Both the position numbers and the translations under genes were made by a program. From Bradyrhizobium jicamae (lineage in GTDB: Bacteria; Pseudomonadota; Alphaproteobacteria; Rhizobiales; Xanthobacteraceae), in NCBI RefSeq assembly GCF_018130215.1, contig NZ_JAFCKQ010000035.1:1-64000 (forward strand): a stretch of DNA of 64,000 bases, in the 5' to 3' direction. The notes below the pieces were generated by a model. That model was given only the letters and a program-made list of their open reading frames with translations. It was not told the origin of the DNA and searched no databases. Within the stretch, counting starts at the first letter, position 1; the number at the start of each line of letters is the position of its first letter. Of this stretch, positions 8,926 to 16,922 are shown piece after piece.

Positions 8926-10935
8926 TCACTGGCCGTTGGTCCGGCGCGCCGCCTTGGGTGCCTCTTCCTTCAGCTTCTCGAGCGCGCCGGGCATCATCTG
9001 CCCGAACATCGAGCTCAGCATCGCGGTCGGAATCAGGCCCGCGCCGGAGCCCTCCTGCCCTTGCGCACCGGACATCAGGAATTGCGGCACCAGGGGCTGG
9101 TTGATCCGCGTCAGCGCATCGGCGAATTTCGCGAAGTTCTGCTCGGCGAGCCTGAACTCCGGGCCGCCATAAGCGTCGACCGACAGTTTGGTGGCCTGCG
9201 CATTGGCGGCACCGACCGCGAGCACCCGGTCGGCTTCGCCCTGGCCTTCGAGCCGCGACTGCTCGCCGACCGCAGCCGCCGTGACCTTGCGGGTCTCGGC
9301 GTCCTTCTGGGCACGCGCCAGCGCCGCCGAGCCCTCGTTCTCGTTGACCTTGACCTGGATCAGCGATTGCGTGAGCGCGGTCTGCGCCGCTGCCGTCGCC
9401 TTGGCCTCGTTGAGCGCGCGCTCCTGCACCGCGGCCTTCTCCTGCTCCTGATAGGTCTCGATCTGCTCGCGCGCGATCTGGCGCGAGCGGAGCTGGATCA
9501 GGATGTTCTCGATGGTATGGTCACCTGCGGCCGCCCGCGGCGTGCCGATCAGGACCTCCTGGAGGTCGAGCGAATAGCTCTCGAACTTGGCCTTCATCTC
9601 GCCCGCCGCCTCGGCCTGGACCGACGCGCGGTTCTGCAACAGCTCGATCAGCGTCATCTTCTGCGCGATGTTCTTGAAAAACGCGCTGACCATCGGGTCG
9701 AGCGTCTGCTCGACCAGCTTCTTCACGTCGCCGAAGCGCTGGATGATCATCGGCGCCTTCTTGTAGTCGATATGCATCACCACCGAGAGCGGCAGCGTCG
9801 GCTCGAACGCGTCCTTGGTGATCAGCGAGATTTCCGACAGGTTCTCGTCGAGCTTCATCGCGCCGACCTCGCCCCGCACCCATTTCAGGATGAAGTTGAC
9901 GGTCGGGATGATCTCGATCTTGCCGGCATAGGTGTTGAAGGCGTACTTGCCGGGCAGAAGCGGGTCCTTCCAGACGCCGCGGCTGCCGTTGAGCACGAGC
10001 TCGCCGTGGCGATACTGCTCGCCCGACACGTCATCGGTGCGCGGGCCGGTGTAGAAGATGACGACACCGACATTGCCGACCGGGATCACCGTCTTCGGCA
10101 CCGCCTCGACGGTCGCGAACAGGCGGTTGATGTACCAGGTGCCTTCGACGATGATCTGGAGCTGCCGGCCGCGATAGCCGCCGCCGGTCAGGAATTTCTC
10201 CGGTTCCTGGAAGTTGTTGTGGAACGTCGTCGCGTCGCGCAGGTCGGTGCCGACCTCTGGCGCGATGATCTCGCCCGGAGGCAGCGACGGGCCGTCATGC
10301 ACGGTGACGATGCCGACCAGATCATGGTCGGCCGCCAGCACGACAGGTGCGAAGCCCCAGCGTTCGGAGATCGTGAGCTGCATGCCTGCGAGCACGGTTC
10401 GCTCCTGTGCGCTCAATGCATGACCGTAGACCCGATCGTCGGTGATCACGGCGAACTGCGTCGTGTTGATCGCATAGGTGCCCTCGCGCAGGATCTTGCG
10501 CTGCGGGCCCTTCTGGCCGCCGCCGAGCAGGAAACGCCGCGCGTCCTGGAAGTCCGACTTGTCCTCGGTGTCGTTGGCACCGAGCACCTGCGAAGGCTCG
10601 AGCACCGCACCGTCGCGCGCGAACACATAGGCGATCTTGCCCTGGCCGACGGTGACGAGATCCGAGCGGTGGATCCGGTACATGAACGGAAACAATACGT
10701 GCAGGCCGCCGCGCAGCACTTCGGGCTCATAGCCGGCCTCGCCGTTCAGCGCGATGAAGCCGCCATCGATCGAGCCTTTCAGCGCCCACAGTTTCTCGAC
10801 GATGCCGACCTGGTTGTTCGGAATGTAGCGAAATACGTTTGAAACCCGCAGCAGGATCACGATCGCGACCAGAGCTGCGATCCAAATGGCCGGCTGTCCA
10901 TAACCGGAGCCATTAAGAAAATCGAGCAAGTCCAT
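8926..10935 (-). CDS. SPFH/band 7 domain membrane protein (flotillin-like)
   Basis: A 669-residue protein with an N-terminal membrane anchor (about residues 15-33), an SPFH core beginning near YIPNNQVGIVEKLWALKGS, and a long C-terminal coiled-coil half rich in Ala, Glu and Gln (QARTALTQSLIQ and QEQEKAAVQERALNEA segments), as in flotillins. Such proteins oligomerise on membranes and organise microdomains or hold proteases. There is no adjacent NfeD partner, which many bacterial flotillins have. The C-terminus is Ala/Lys/Arg-rich and hydrophilic. The family is clear; the biological role here is not. Confidence 0.85.
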   Translation of the reverse strand: MDLLDFLNGSGYGQPAIWIAALVAIVILLRVSNVFRYIPNNQVGIVEKLWALKGSIDGGFIALNGEAGYEPEVLRGGLHVLFPFMYRIHRSDLVTVGQGKIAYVFARDGAVLEPSQVLGANDTEDKSDFQDARRFLLGGGQKGPQRKILREGTYAINTTQFAVITDDRVYGHALSAQERTVLAGMQLTISERWGFAPVVLAADHDLVGIVTVHDGPSLPPGEIIAPEVGTDLRDATTFHNNFQEPEKFLTGGGYRGRQLQIIVEGTWYINRLFATVEAVPKTVIPVGNVGVVIFYTGPRTDDVSGEQYRHGELVLNGSRGVWKDPLLPGKYAFNTYAGKIEIIPTVNFILKWVRGEVGAMKLDENLSEISLITKDAFEPTLPLSVVMHIDYKKAPMIIQRFGDVKKLVEQTLDPMVSAFFKNIAQKMTLIELLQNRASVQAEAAGEMKAKFESYSLDLQEVLIGTPRAAAGDHTIENILIQLRSRQIAREQIETYQEQEKAAVQERALNEAKATAAAQTALTQSLIQVKVNENEGSAALARAQKDAETRKVTAAAVGEQSRLEGQGEADRVLAVGAANAQATKLSVDAYGGPEFRLAEQNFAKFADALTRINQPLVPQFLMSGAQGQEGSGAGLIPTAMLSSMFGQMMPGALEKLKEEAPKAARRTNGQ

Positions 10936-11353
10936 AGTCCATCTCCACAATTCGCAACTGGGCGGTCTGGGAGCCCAAACCTGCACCCAAGAATTGCGGT
11001 GCGGAAATGTGGTGCGCGGCCCTGTCCGCGCAAGCGGGTGGACACGGTTTGCCGCGCCAATCTTTTTTTGCAGTCGAGATGAACCGCCCGACGAATCCCG
11101 CGACGCTGATCGGCGCGATCGGGCCGCTGCGGCACCCGCGCGTCTTTCGCAGAATGGGGCGCGTGCTTACAAAAGCGGCGCCTCCACGCCTCTCAAAAAA
11201 GCAGTCGGTGTTCTCGCTGGCCCCGCCAATGGCGTTCATCCGTAGAATCTTCCTGACCCTCGGTGGCCAAGTTTGGAAATTTCGGATAATTGATTGGAGG
11301 TTGTATCTCGAAATACGGTGGGACGGCACGTCCGTCCTTGGAAGGACATGGTC
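10936..11353. other. Intergenic region without supported gene
   Basis: This 418-bp stretch holds the promoter of the minus-strand SPFH gene and the upstream region of the first cysteine-rich protein gene. Its last 70 bp (GGATAATTGATTG through GGGACGGCACG) resembles the sequence upstream of the second copy at 12040-12105, so the tandem duplication includes regulatory DNA. Weak ORFs here lack a ribosome site and family-like sequence. Confidence 0.45.
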
Positions 11354-11923
11354 ATGAGATTGTCGTCAAGCTCTGTCGCGCCCTCAGCCGTCGCTTTCTT
11401 GTCAGTCGCTGTCTCGGCAACCGTCTTGCTGTGCAGCCCGGCATCGTCGCAAATCACAACAGGCCCCACCCAGCTCCCCAATATCACGGTCGATGCGCCG
11501 AAGCCGGTGGCACGGCCGAGCAAGCCCGAGCGGACGGCACACACGGTGGTGTCTCACCGCAGATCGTTAGCCCGTCAAACGTCATCGGACCACGCTGACA
11601 CGCCCACGGGTGGATCAGGTCCACCATTGGCCAGAATTGCCGCGCTGGAGAAGGTCGCCAGCAATTGCAACGGTGGCTGCGAGTCGAGCCTCCCGCACGG
11701 CAACCTGCCCTGGGTCGGGTGCAGCTTCTCGGCCGGGGACGATGCACTCGGCCCGTTCTCGACGACGTGCAGAGACAACCTCACCTATAAGAGCTACGTG
11801 GACTGCGTCGAGACCAAAGTGTTCCTGGGCGAGTACCAAAATAAAGCCCGCTGGACTTGCAGCAGCCTGCAAGCGTCCGGGAAATATCAACAAGTCGCCG
11901 AGCGAGCCAAGCATCCGCACTAG
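11354..11923 (+). CDS. Cysteine-rich exported protein, tandem copy A
   Basis: A 189-residue protein of unknown function with an N-terminal signal peptide (cleavage near SPASSQ, residues 30-36), a Pro/Arg-rich linker and a cysteine-rich C-terminal half with SNCNGGCESSLPHGNLPWVG, TTCRDNLTYKSY and RWTCSSLQ. The even number of cysteines suggests periplasmic disulfides. GAAGGA seven bases before the ATG at 11354 supports this start. Copy B (12106-12684) shares the whole layout and stretches of identical sequence such as CVETKVFLGEYQNKARWTCS. No known family is recognised. Confidence 0.72.
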   Translation: MRLSSSSVAPSAVAFLSVAVSATVLLCSPASSQITTGPTQLPNITVDAPKPVARPSKPERTAHTVVSHRRSLARQTSSDHADTPTGGSGPPLARIAALEKVASNCNGGCESSLPHGNLPWVGCSFSAGDDALGPFSTTCRDNLTYKSYVDCVETKVFLGEYQNKARWTCSSLQASGKYQQVAERAKHPH

Positions 11924-11931
11924 CGCGTTTT

Positions 11932-11948
11932 CGATTCCGGTGGAATCG
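11932..11948. repeat. CGATTCC-GGT-GGAATCG inverted repeat
   Basis: A perfect 7-bp stem with a 3-base loop lies just after copy A. The same core, GATTCC-N3-GGAATC, recurs at 35232-35246. Short palindromes of this type are common between Bradyrhizobium genes (general knowledge); this one may act as a weak terminator. Confidence 0.55.
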
Positions 11949-12105
11949 GAACGGTGTTCTCAAGTCTTGCTTTGATACGTCTTCTTCGCGGCAGCTACGC
12001 AGGTCGTCGAACTTGGCTCGGCGGCAAGCGCAAGAAATTTCGACAATTGACTGAAGATTGTAACCTGCAATGGGACGGCGTGCCCGTCCTCGGAAGGATC
12101 TGGTC

Positions 12106-12684
12106 ATGAGAATGTCGTCACGCTCTGTCACGCCCTCGGCCTTCGCTTTCGTCTCCGTCGCCATGGTATCAACTGTCGTGCTGAGCAGCCCGGCAGTCTC
12201 GCAAATCGAAACAGGCCCCGGCAGTTCACTCCCCTCCATCACGGTCGATGCGCCGAAGCAGGTGGCAAGGCCAAGCCGACCGGAGCGGGTGGCGCACACG
12301 GTGGTGTCTCACCGCAGATTGTCAGCCCGTCAAACGTGGGAGGACGACCCCAACGCGCCCACGGGTGGGAGAGGTACACCATTGCAGAGGATCGCCGCGC
12401 TGCAGAAGGTCGCGAGCAATTGCAACGGTGGCTGTGAGTCGAGCCTCCCGCACGGCGGCCTGCCCTGGGTTGGGTGCAGCGAGTCGGCTGGAGGGTCGAT
12501 TGGACTTGGACCCTTCTCGATAACCTGCAGAGACAACCTCACCTACAAGAACTACACGGACTGCGTCGAGACCAAAGTGTTCCTGGGCGAGTACCAAAAT
12601 AAAGCCCGCTGGACTTGCAGCAGCCTGCAAATTGCCGGGAAGTTCAAAGTCGCCGAACTCAGGCGATCCAAGCGTCCGCAGTAG
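12106..12684 (+). CDS. Cysteine-rich exported protein, tandem copy B
   Basis: A 192-residue paralogue of the protein at 11354-11923. It has the signal peptide (cleavage near SPAVSQ), the Pro/Arg linker with AHTVVSHRR, and the cysteine-rich domain (SNCNGGCESSLPHGGLPWVG, ITCRDNLTYKNY, RWTCSSLQ). The ribosome site GGAAGGATC is shared with copy A. The most variable part is the segment right after SHRR and around GCSESAGGSIG. Both copies are intact with conserved cysteines, which argues that both are under selection. The function is unknown; a secreted or periplasmic binding or inhibitor role is possible but unproven. Confidence 0.72.
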   Translation: MRMSSRSVTPSAFAFVSVAMVSTVVLSSPAVSQIETGPGSSLPSITVDAPKQVARPSRPERVAHTVVSHRRLSARQTWEDDPNAPTGGRGTPLQRIAALQKVASNCNGGCESSLPHGGLPWVGCSESAGGSIGLGPFSITCRDNLTYKNYTDCVETKVFLGEYQNKARWTCSSLQIAGKFKVAELRRSKRPQ

Positions 12685-12726
12685 AGCCGGATGAGTTTGG
12701 GTTGAATAGATTCGCCGCGGGCTCCG

Positions 12727-12755
12727 TTCACCTCTCCCCGATGGGGGGAGGTGAA
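12727..12755 (+). terminator. Hairpin terminator after copy B
   Basis: TTCACCTCTCCCC (12727-12739) pairs with GGGGGGAGGTGAA (12743-12755) with one G-U-type pair and a 3-base loop, followed by CTTTT. It is well placed to end the transcript of the cysteine-rich protein genes. Confidence 0.65.
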
Positions 12756-12787
12756 CTTTTGGTGCCGCTGCACCGGTCATACCCGCC

Positions 12788-12877
12788 GAGGGCCCGCTGA
12801 TCCATCAGCGTATTGCCTCCACCTGCGGCGTTACGCTCAATCCTGTCCAGCACGCCCAGTCGTTTCTGCCAACAGCG
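12788..12877 (+). pseudogene. Remnant of a transglutaminase-like gene
   Basis: In the plus frame from 12788 the DNA reads GPLIHQRIASTCGVTLNPVQ then HAQSFLPT. Residues 40-64 of the intact transglutaminase-like protein at 14801 read MIHQHIAPTYGVTLGPDQRA then QSHL; about 16 of 25 positions are identical and the nucleotide match is also obvious. Neither a start nor the catalytic Cys-His-Asp part is present. The fragment is best read as the debris of a second, diverged copy. Confidence 0.6.
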
Positions 12878-12924
12878 AACTCCGCGAGCTTGGCTAACAT
12901 CGAAACCGTCGGCTGAATTCGGGG

Positions 12925-13506
12925 CTAGCTCGGTCGACCAAATCTCGGAACGTCCGTACGATCGATGAGAGCCTCGGCCCCCTCGTTCGGTCGAAGCTCG
13001 GCAAAGTTCAGCGCGGCGTCGATGTCGTTTTCCCAAACTTCGCGCGGAAGATCGTAGACGAGTTCGACGCCATACCCATTGGGATCATGAAGATAAAGGC
13101 TATGCGTCATCCCATGATCGATCCGCCGGTCGAATTTCACGCCTCTGGCCTGAAGGTAGGCGAGTCGATTGAGCCATGCCTCTCGGCTCGGGAACGTAAT
13201 CGCGATGTGGTTGACCGCGATCGGCATATCCCACATTTTCCACTCTGCGGGCGGCGCCGGAAGGTGGGGATTTTCGACCAGCGCAAGGTCATGATGATGG
13301 ACACCGGCGGTCCCGCTGCCGTTGTAGAACCGCATTCTCGGGGTCGGCGGCCGGCCAGGCCGCTGTCGGTATTCTCCCACCAACCGCAGCCCGACGACGT
13401 CGGTCCAGAACTGATGGCTTTCATCCATGTTGCGGACATTGAGTACGACGTGATTCACGCCGACCGGAATAGCCGGTTCGTGACCTACCGCTTCCGTTGA
13501 TTCCAT
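12925..13506 (-). CDS. VOC family (glyoxalase/dioxygenase-fold) protein
   Basis: A 193-residue vicinal-oxygen-chelate protein. Two bab-type repeats are seen: the first begins VNHVVLNVRNMDESHQFW (His19 as probable metal ligand), the second AVNHIAITFPSREAWLNRL, and the end HSLYLHDPNGYGVELVYD holds a His and the closing Glu ligand. This pattern is typical of ring-cleaving extradiol dioxygenases and of glyoxalase-like isomerases. It is transcribed divergently from an AraC-type regulator, which probably controls it, pointing to catabolism of an aromatic or similar inducer. The reaction is not determinable. Confidence 0.82.
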   Translation of the reverse strand: MESTEAVGHEPAIPVGVNHVVLNVRNMDESHQFWTDVVGLRLVGEYRQRPGRPPTPRMRFYNGSGTAGVHHHDLALVENPHLPAPPAEWKMWDMPIAVNHIAITFPSREAWLNRLAYLQARGVKFDRRIDHGMTHSLYLHDPNGYGVELVYDLPREVWENDIDAALNFAELRPNEGAEALIDRTDVPRFGRPS

Positions 13507-13659
13507 TGCAGCGCCTCCTTGTCTTGATGCGAGCCAGCACAGCCGGATGCTTTGGCGCGCCTGATAGCGCCGCTATTTGTACGGTACGTGCAAGTGTGCT
13601 GGTATGCTCCCCGGTCTGGATTTCTTGCTCGATCGTCCGAGACAACGGGGCGCGCGGCA

Positions 13660-14640
13660 ATGGACGTTCTTTCGGATGTGCTGGAAACAGTGCGCCTGAC
13701 CGGCGCCATCTTCTTCGAGCGACACCTGCACGCACCCTGGGTGGGTGAGTCACCGCCGTCGGCTGCTATCGCCTCCATGGTCATGCCGAACGCACAGCAT
13801 GTGATCAGCTTCCACGCCATCCTGTCGGGCTCCTGCTGGGCCGGACTGGCCGACAGCTCTACCTCAAGCATGCGGTTCAAGGCGGGTGACATCGTCATCT
13901 ACCCGATGGGAGACGCCAACGTCCTCAGCTCCGCACCGGGCATGCGGGGTCTTCCCGATCTCCAGGATTACGCTCGGCCCAAGGACCGGCCCCTGCCGAT
14001 CGTGACCCGCCTGGATAATGACAGCGGCGACTACTGCCACCTTGTTTGCGGTTATTTCGGCTGCGATGCTCGCCCCTTTAACCCGCTCCTGCAGGCGCTG
14101 CCTTCCATGCTCCTCAGCCAGATGTCTGCAACGGCGCAGAGCTGGTTATCCAACATGCTTCGGCTCGCCGCCGAAGAGGCCGGACGCAGCAGTGCCGGAA
14201 GCGAAAGCTTGCTGGCACGGCTTGCCGAGCTGATGTTTGTCGAAGTGGTGCGCCAGTACATCGCCAATCTGCCGGACGATTCGAAAGGCTGGCTGTCCGG
14301 ACTCAAGCACCGACATGTTGGGCAGGCGCTACAGCTCATCCACGGTCGACCGGGCAAACCGTGGACGCTCGCTGAACTTGCTCGCGAAGTCGGCCTCTCG
14401 CGGTCCGTCCTCGCCGATCGTTTCACCCACTACGTCGGTGTTTCACCGATGCACTACCTCGGTCGGTGGCGCATGCAACTTGCGATCCGGCATCTGACGA
14501 CCCCCGGGGTCAGCGTTGCGCAGGTTGGCGCGGAGGTCGGATACGAATCTGAGGCCGCATTCAACCGTGCCTTCAAAAAGTATGTTGGCGTGCCGCCTGG
14601 TTCCTGGCGAAGAGGCAAGTCATCTCGGGTTCCGGAATGA
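13660..14640 (+). CDS. AraC family transcriptional regulator (cupin_6 sensor)
   Basis: A 326-residue regulator with an N-terminal cupin-like effector domain (about residues 1-190, with RFKAGDIVIYPMGDANVL and YCHLVCGYFGCDARPFNPLL) and a C-terminal double helix-turn-helix (about 222-320): WTLAELAREVGLSRSVLADR and VSVAQVGAEVGYESEAAFNR, then FKKYVGVPPG. Cupin_6 AraC proteins usually regulate adjacent oxidoreductase or degradation genes. The ATG at 13660 follows the divergent promoter gap of 153 bp shared with the VOC gene. Effector unknown. Confidence 0.9.
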   Translation: MDVLSDVLETVRLTGAIFFERHLHAPWVGESPPSAAIASMVMPNAQHVISFHAILSGSCWAGLADSSTSSMRFKAGDIVIYPMGDANVLSSAPGMRGLPDLQDYARPKDRPLPIVTRLDNDSGDYCHLVCGYFGCDARPFNPLLQALPSMLLSQMSATAQSWLSNMLRLAAEEAGRSSAGSESLLARLAELMFVEVVRQYIANLPDDSKGWLSGLKHRHVGQALQLIHGRPGKPWTLAELAREVGLSRSVLADRFTHYVGVSPMHYLGRWRMQLAIRHLTTPGVSVAQVGAEVGYESEAAFNRAFKKYVGVPPGSWRRGKSSRVPE

Positions 14641-14800
14641 CTCTGCACCTCGACCATATCTGAATTGGGTGAAAAGCTGCCGATTGAGGCAAGACCTATC
14701 AAGCGGAGGGACGGCGGGACACTTAACGTGCGATCAGCCTGCACAGCAGAGCAACCTGCTCTGCAAGGTGACGGACAATGGTTCGTAGGAGACGCTTCGC

Positions 14801-15655
14801 ATGAACCTCGATCAATACCGGAAGCCGGTCGCCATGAGCGACGTCGGACAACACGCCACGCGGCTTGCAGGCTTGCCGCCCGAGCCCGGCGCGCTCGCAA
14901 AGACCGTGCAGGGTCTGATGATCCATCAGCACATTGCGCCGACCTACGGGGTGACGCTGGGTCCCGACCAGCGCGCCCAGTCGCATCTGCGGCCGGTCGA
15001 CGCGATCCTCGATGAGATCACGGCGCGCGACGCGCGGCCGCTATCCGCGGCACGCGCGCCCGGCGAGCGGCAGGTCGGGGTCTGCCGACATTTCACGCTG
15101 CTCCATGTCGCGATGTTGCGCACGCACGGCATCCCTGCCCGCGCCCGTTGCGGCTTCGGCGCCTATTTCGAGAAGGGCCGATACATCGACCATTGGGTGA
15201 CGGAATATTGGAGCGAGCAGCATCAACGCTGGCAGTTGTTCGACGCGCAGCTCGACGAGCATCAACGCGAGCTCTTCAAGATCTCATTCGATCCGGCGAA
15301 CGTCCCGCGCGATCAGTTCGTGATCGCCGGCGATGCCTGGCAGCTCTGCCGGAGCGGAAATAATGACCCTGATAGTTTCGGCATTCTCCACATGCACGGG
15401 CTCTGGTTCATCGCCGGCAACCTCATCCGCGACATCGCCGCGCTGAACAATCGCGAGATGCTGCCGTGGGACATCTGGGGCGCGATGCGCCGGAAGGACA
15501 GCGAGCTCGATCTCGCCTTGTTCGACCGGCTGGCCGCCGTCAGCCGCGAGCCCGATGCCCACGCCGGCGAACTCGGCGCGTTGTTCGCCGATGAGCGTGT
15601 CAGCGTGCCGAAGGTGGTGTTCAACGCCGAGCTCGATCGGATGCAGGAGCTGTAA
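14801..15655 (+). CDS. Transglutaminase-like superfamily protein
   Basis: A 284-residue cytoplasmic protein (no signal peptide) with the papain-like triad of the transglutaminase core: Cys95 in VGVCRHFTLLHVAMLR, His131 in YIDHWVTEYW and Asp148 in WQLFDAQLDE. The surrounding GIPARARCGFGAYF segment is the classic second helix/strand of the fold. Bacterial members are mostly peptidases or amidases rather than cross-linking enzymes; no substrate can be assigned. The start has GGAGACGC upstream. A decayed relative lies 2 kb upstream at 12788. Confidence 0.82.
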   Translation: MNLDQYRKPVAMSDVGQHATRLAGLPPEPGALAKTVQGLMIHQHIAPTYGVTLGPDQRAQSHLRPVDAILDEITARDARPLSAARAPGERQVGVCRHFTLLHVAMLRTHGIPARARCGFGAYFEKGRYIDHWVTEYWSEQHQRWQLFDAQLDEHQRELFKISFDPANVPRDQFVIAGDAWQLCRSGNNDPDSFGILHMHGLWFIAGNLIRDIAALNNREMLPWDIWGAMRRKDSELDLALFDRLAAVSREPDAHAGELGALFADERVSVPKVVFNAELDRMQEL

Positions 15656-15677
15656 GCGCCGGTCAGAGCCGCGACGC

Positions 15678-16817
15678 TTAATTCGGATGCCACCAGCGTC
15701 CGCCGATCACGACGCCTTCGGACACGATCTTGCGGTCGCCGGTCAGGTGTTCGCCGACGACATCGACATAGTCGAACTGCCCTTCCCTGACCGAGATCAG
15801 CGTGGCGTCGCCGACGCTGCCCGGCTTGAGGCTGCCGAGCTCCGGGCGGCGCAGCGCCATCGCGGCGTTGACGGTGGATGCCGCGATCACGTCGGGCAGT
15901 GACATCCCCATGCAGAGGAATTTCGACATCGTGGTCACCTGGTCGAAGGCCGGGCCGTCGATGCAGAGCTGATGGATGTCGGAGGAGATGGTGTCGGGAT
16001 AGAAGCCGTTGGCGAGCATCGCGCGCGCGGTCTTGAAGGCGAACGAGCCCTTGCCGTGGCCGATGTCGAACAGCACGCCGCGCTCGCGCGCCTCCAGCAC
16101 CACCTTCTTCACCGTGCCCTGCGCGGTCGCCGGCGTGTTGGGGAACGGGCGGAAGGCGTGGGTCAGCACGTCGCCCGGACGCAAGCGCGCCAGCACCTCC
16201 TCATAGCTCGGCGGCGGATGGTCGATATGCGCCATCAGGGGCATGCCCACCTCTTCGGCGACCTCGAGCGCGATGTCGAGCGGCACGACCCCAGAGGTGC
16301 CCGAGGCGAACAGGCCGACCCGCACCTTGATGCCGACGATCAGGTCGCGGTTCTCGTCGGCGACGCGGGCGGCCTCGATCGGGTTCATCAACCGCAGCTC
16401 CTCGCTCTCGCCGACCATCACCCGGTCGGAGAAGCCGAAGATGCCGGCATGCGAGACGTGCAGATAGGCGAGGATGCGGACCTGGCTCGGCTCGATGACA
16501 TGCTTGCGGAAGCCGGCGAAATTGCCCGGACCCGCGCTGCCGGTGTCGACGGACGTGGTGACGCCGGACTTGCGGCAGAATTCCTCCGCGTCGATGCCGA
16601 GCGAGGTGCCGCCCCAGTACACATGCGTGTGCAGGTCGATGATTCCCGGCGTCACGATCAGTCCGGACACATCGCGAACCACGGTCGCGGGATCGGCTTT
16701 CAGCCCTCGTCCGACCGCGGCCACCTTGCCGCCCGCAAAGCCCACATCGGTCAACGCATCGAGCTTCTGCGACGGGTCGACCACCCGTCCGCCACGCAGG
16801 ATCAAGTCAAGAGGCAT
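15678..16817 (-). CDS. Amidohydrolase/deacetylase family metallohydrolase
   Basis: A 379-residue member of the dihydroorotase-like amidohydrolases (EF0837/AHA_3915 type). It shows the N-terminal b-sandwich (LILRGGRVVDPSQKL), metal-binding HTH in GIIDLHTHVYWGG, a probable carboxylated lysine in GIKVRVG, histidines in AHIDHPP and LTHAFRP, and the catalytic Asp in ISSDIHQ. Relatives hydrolyse N-acetyl-D-amino acids or related cyclic amides. It begins 105 bp after the patatin gene on the same strand; co-transcription is possible but unproven. Confidence 0.87.
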   Translation of the reverse strand: MPLDLILRGGRVVDPSQKLDALTDVGFAGGKVAAVGRGLKADPATVVRDVSGLIVTPGIIDLHTHVYWGGTSLGIDAEEFCRKSGVTTSVDTGSAGPGNFAGFRKHVIEPSQVRILAYLHVSHAGIFGFSDRVMVGESEELRLMNPIEAARVADENRDLIVGIKVRVGLFASGTSGVVPLDIALEVAEEVGMPLMAHIDHPPPSYEEVLARLRPGDVLTHAFRPFPNTPATAQGTVKKVVLEARERGVLFDIGHGKGSFAFKTARAMLANGFYPDTISSDIHQLCIDGPAFDQVTTMSKFLCMGMSLPDVIAASTVNAAMALRRPELGSLKPGSVGDATLISVREGQFDYVDVVGEHLTGDRKIVSEGVVIGGRWWHPN

Positions 16818-16922
16818 TCCCTACTCCGAGTCGGTTCATCAGGTCCGGTCGCGGCACGATGATCAAGTTCACCGGCGTGCGCAACCGGGGATGCGGCCCG
16901 GCCAACCAGGATGCGGCTCCGC

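Noticed and set aside
8884..10842. 652-codon plus-strand ORF over the SPFH gene
   Set aside because: Shadow of the SPFH gene in the opposite strand; composition is low complexity (Arg, Asp, His, Leu) and no ribosome site.
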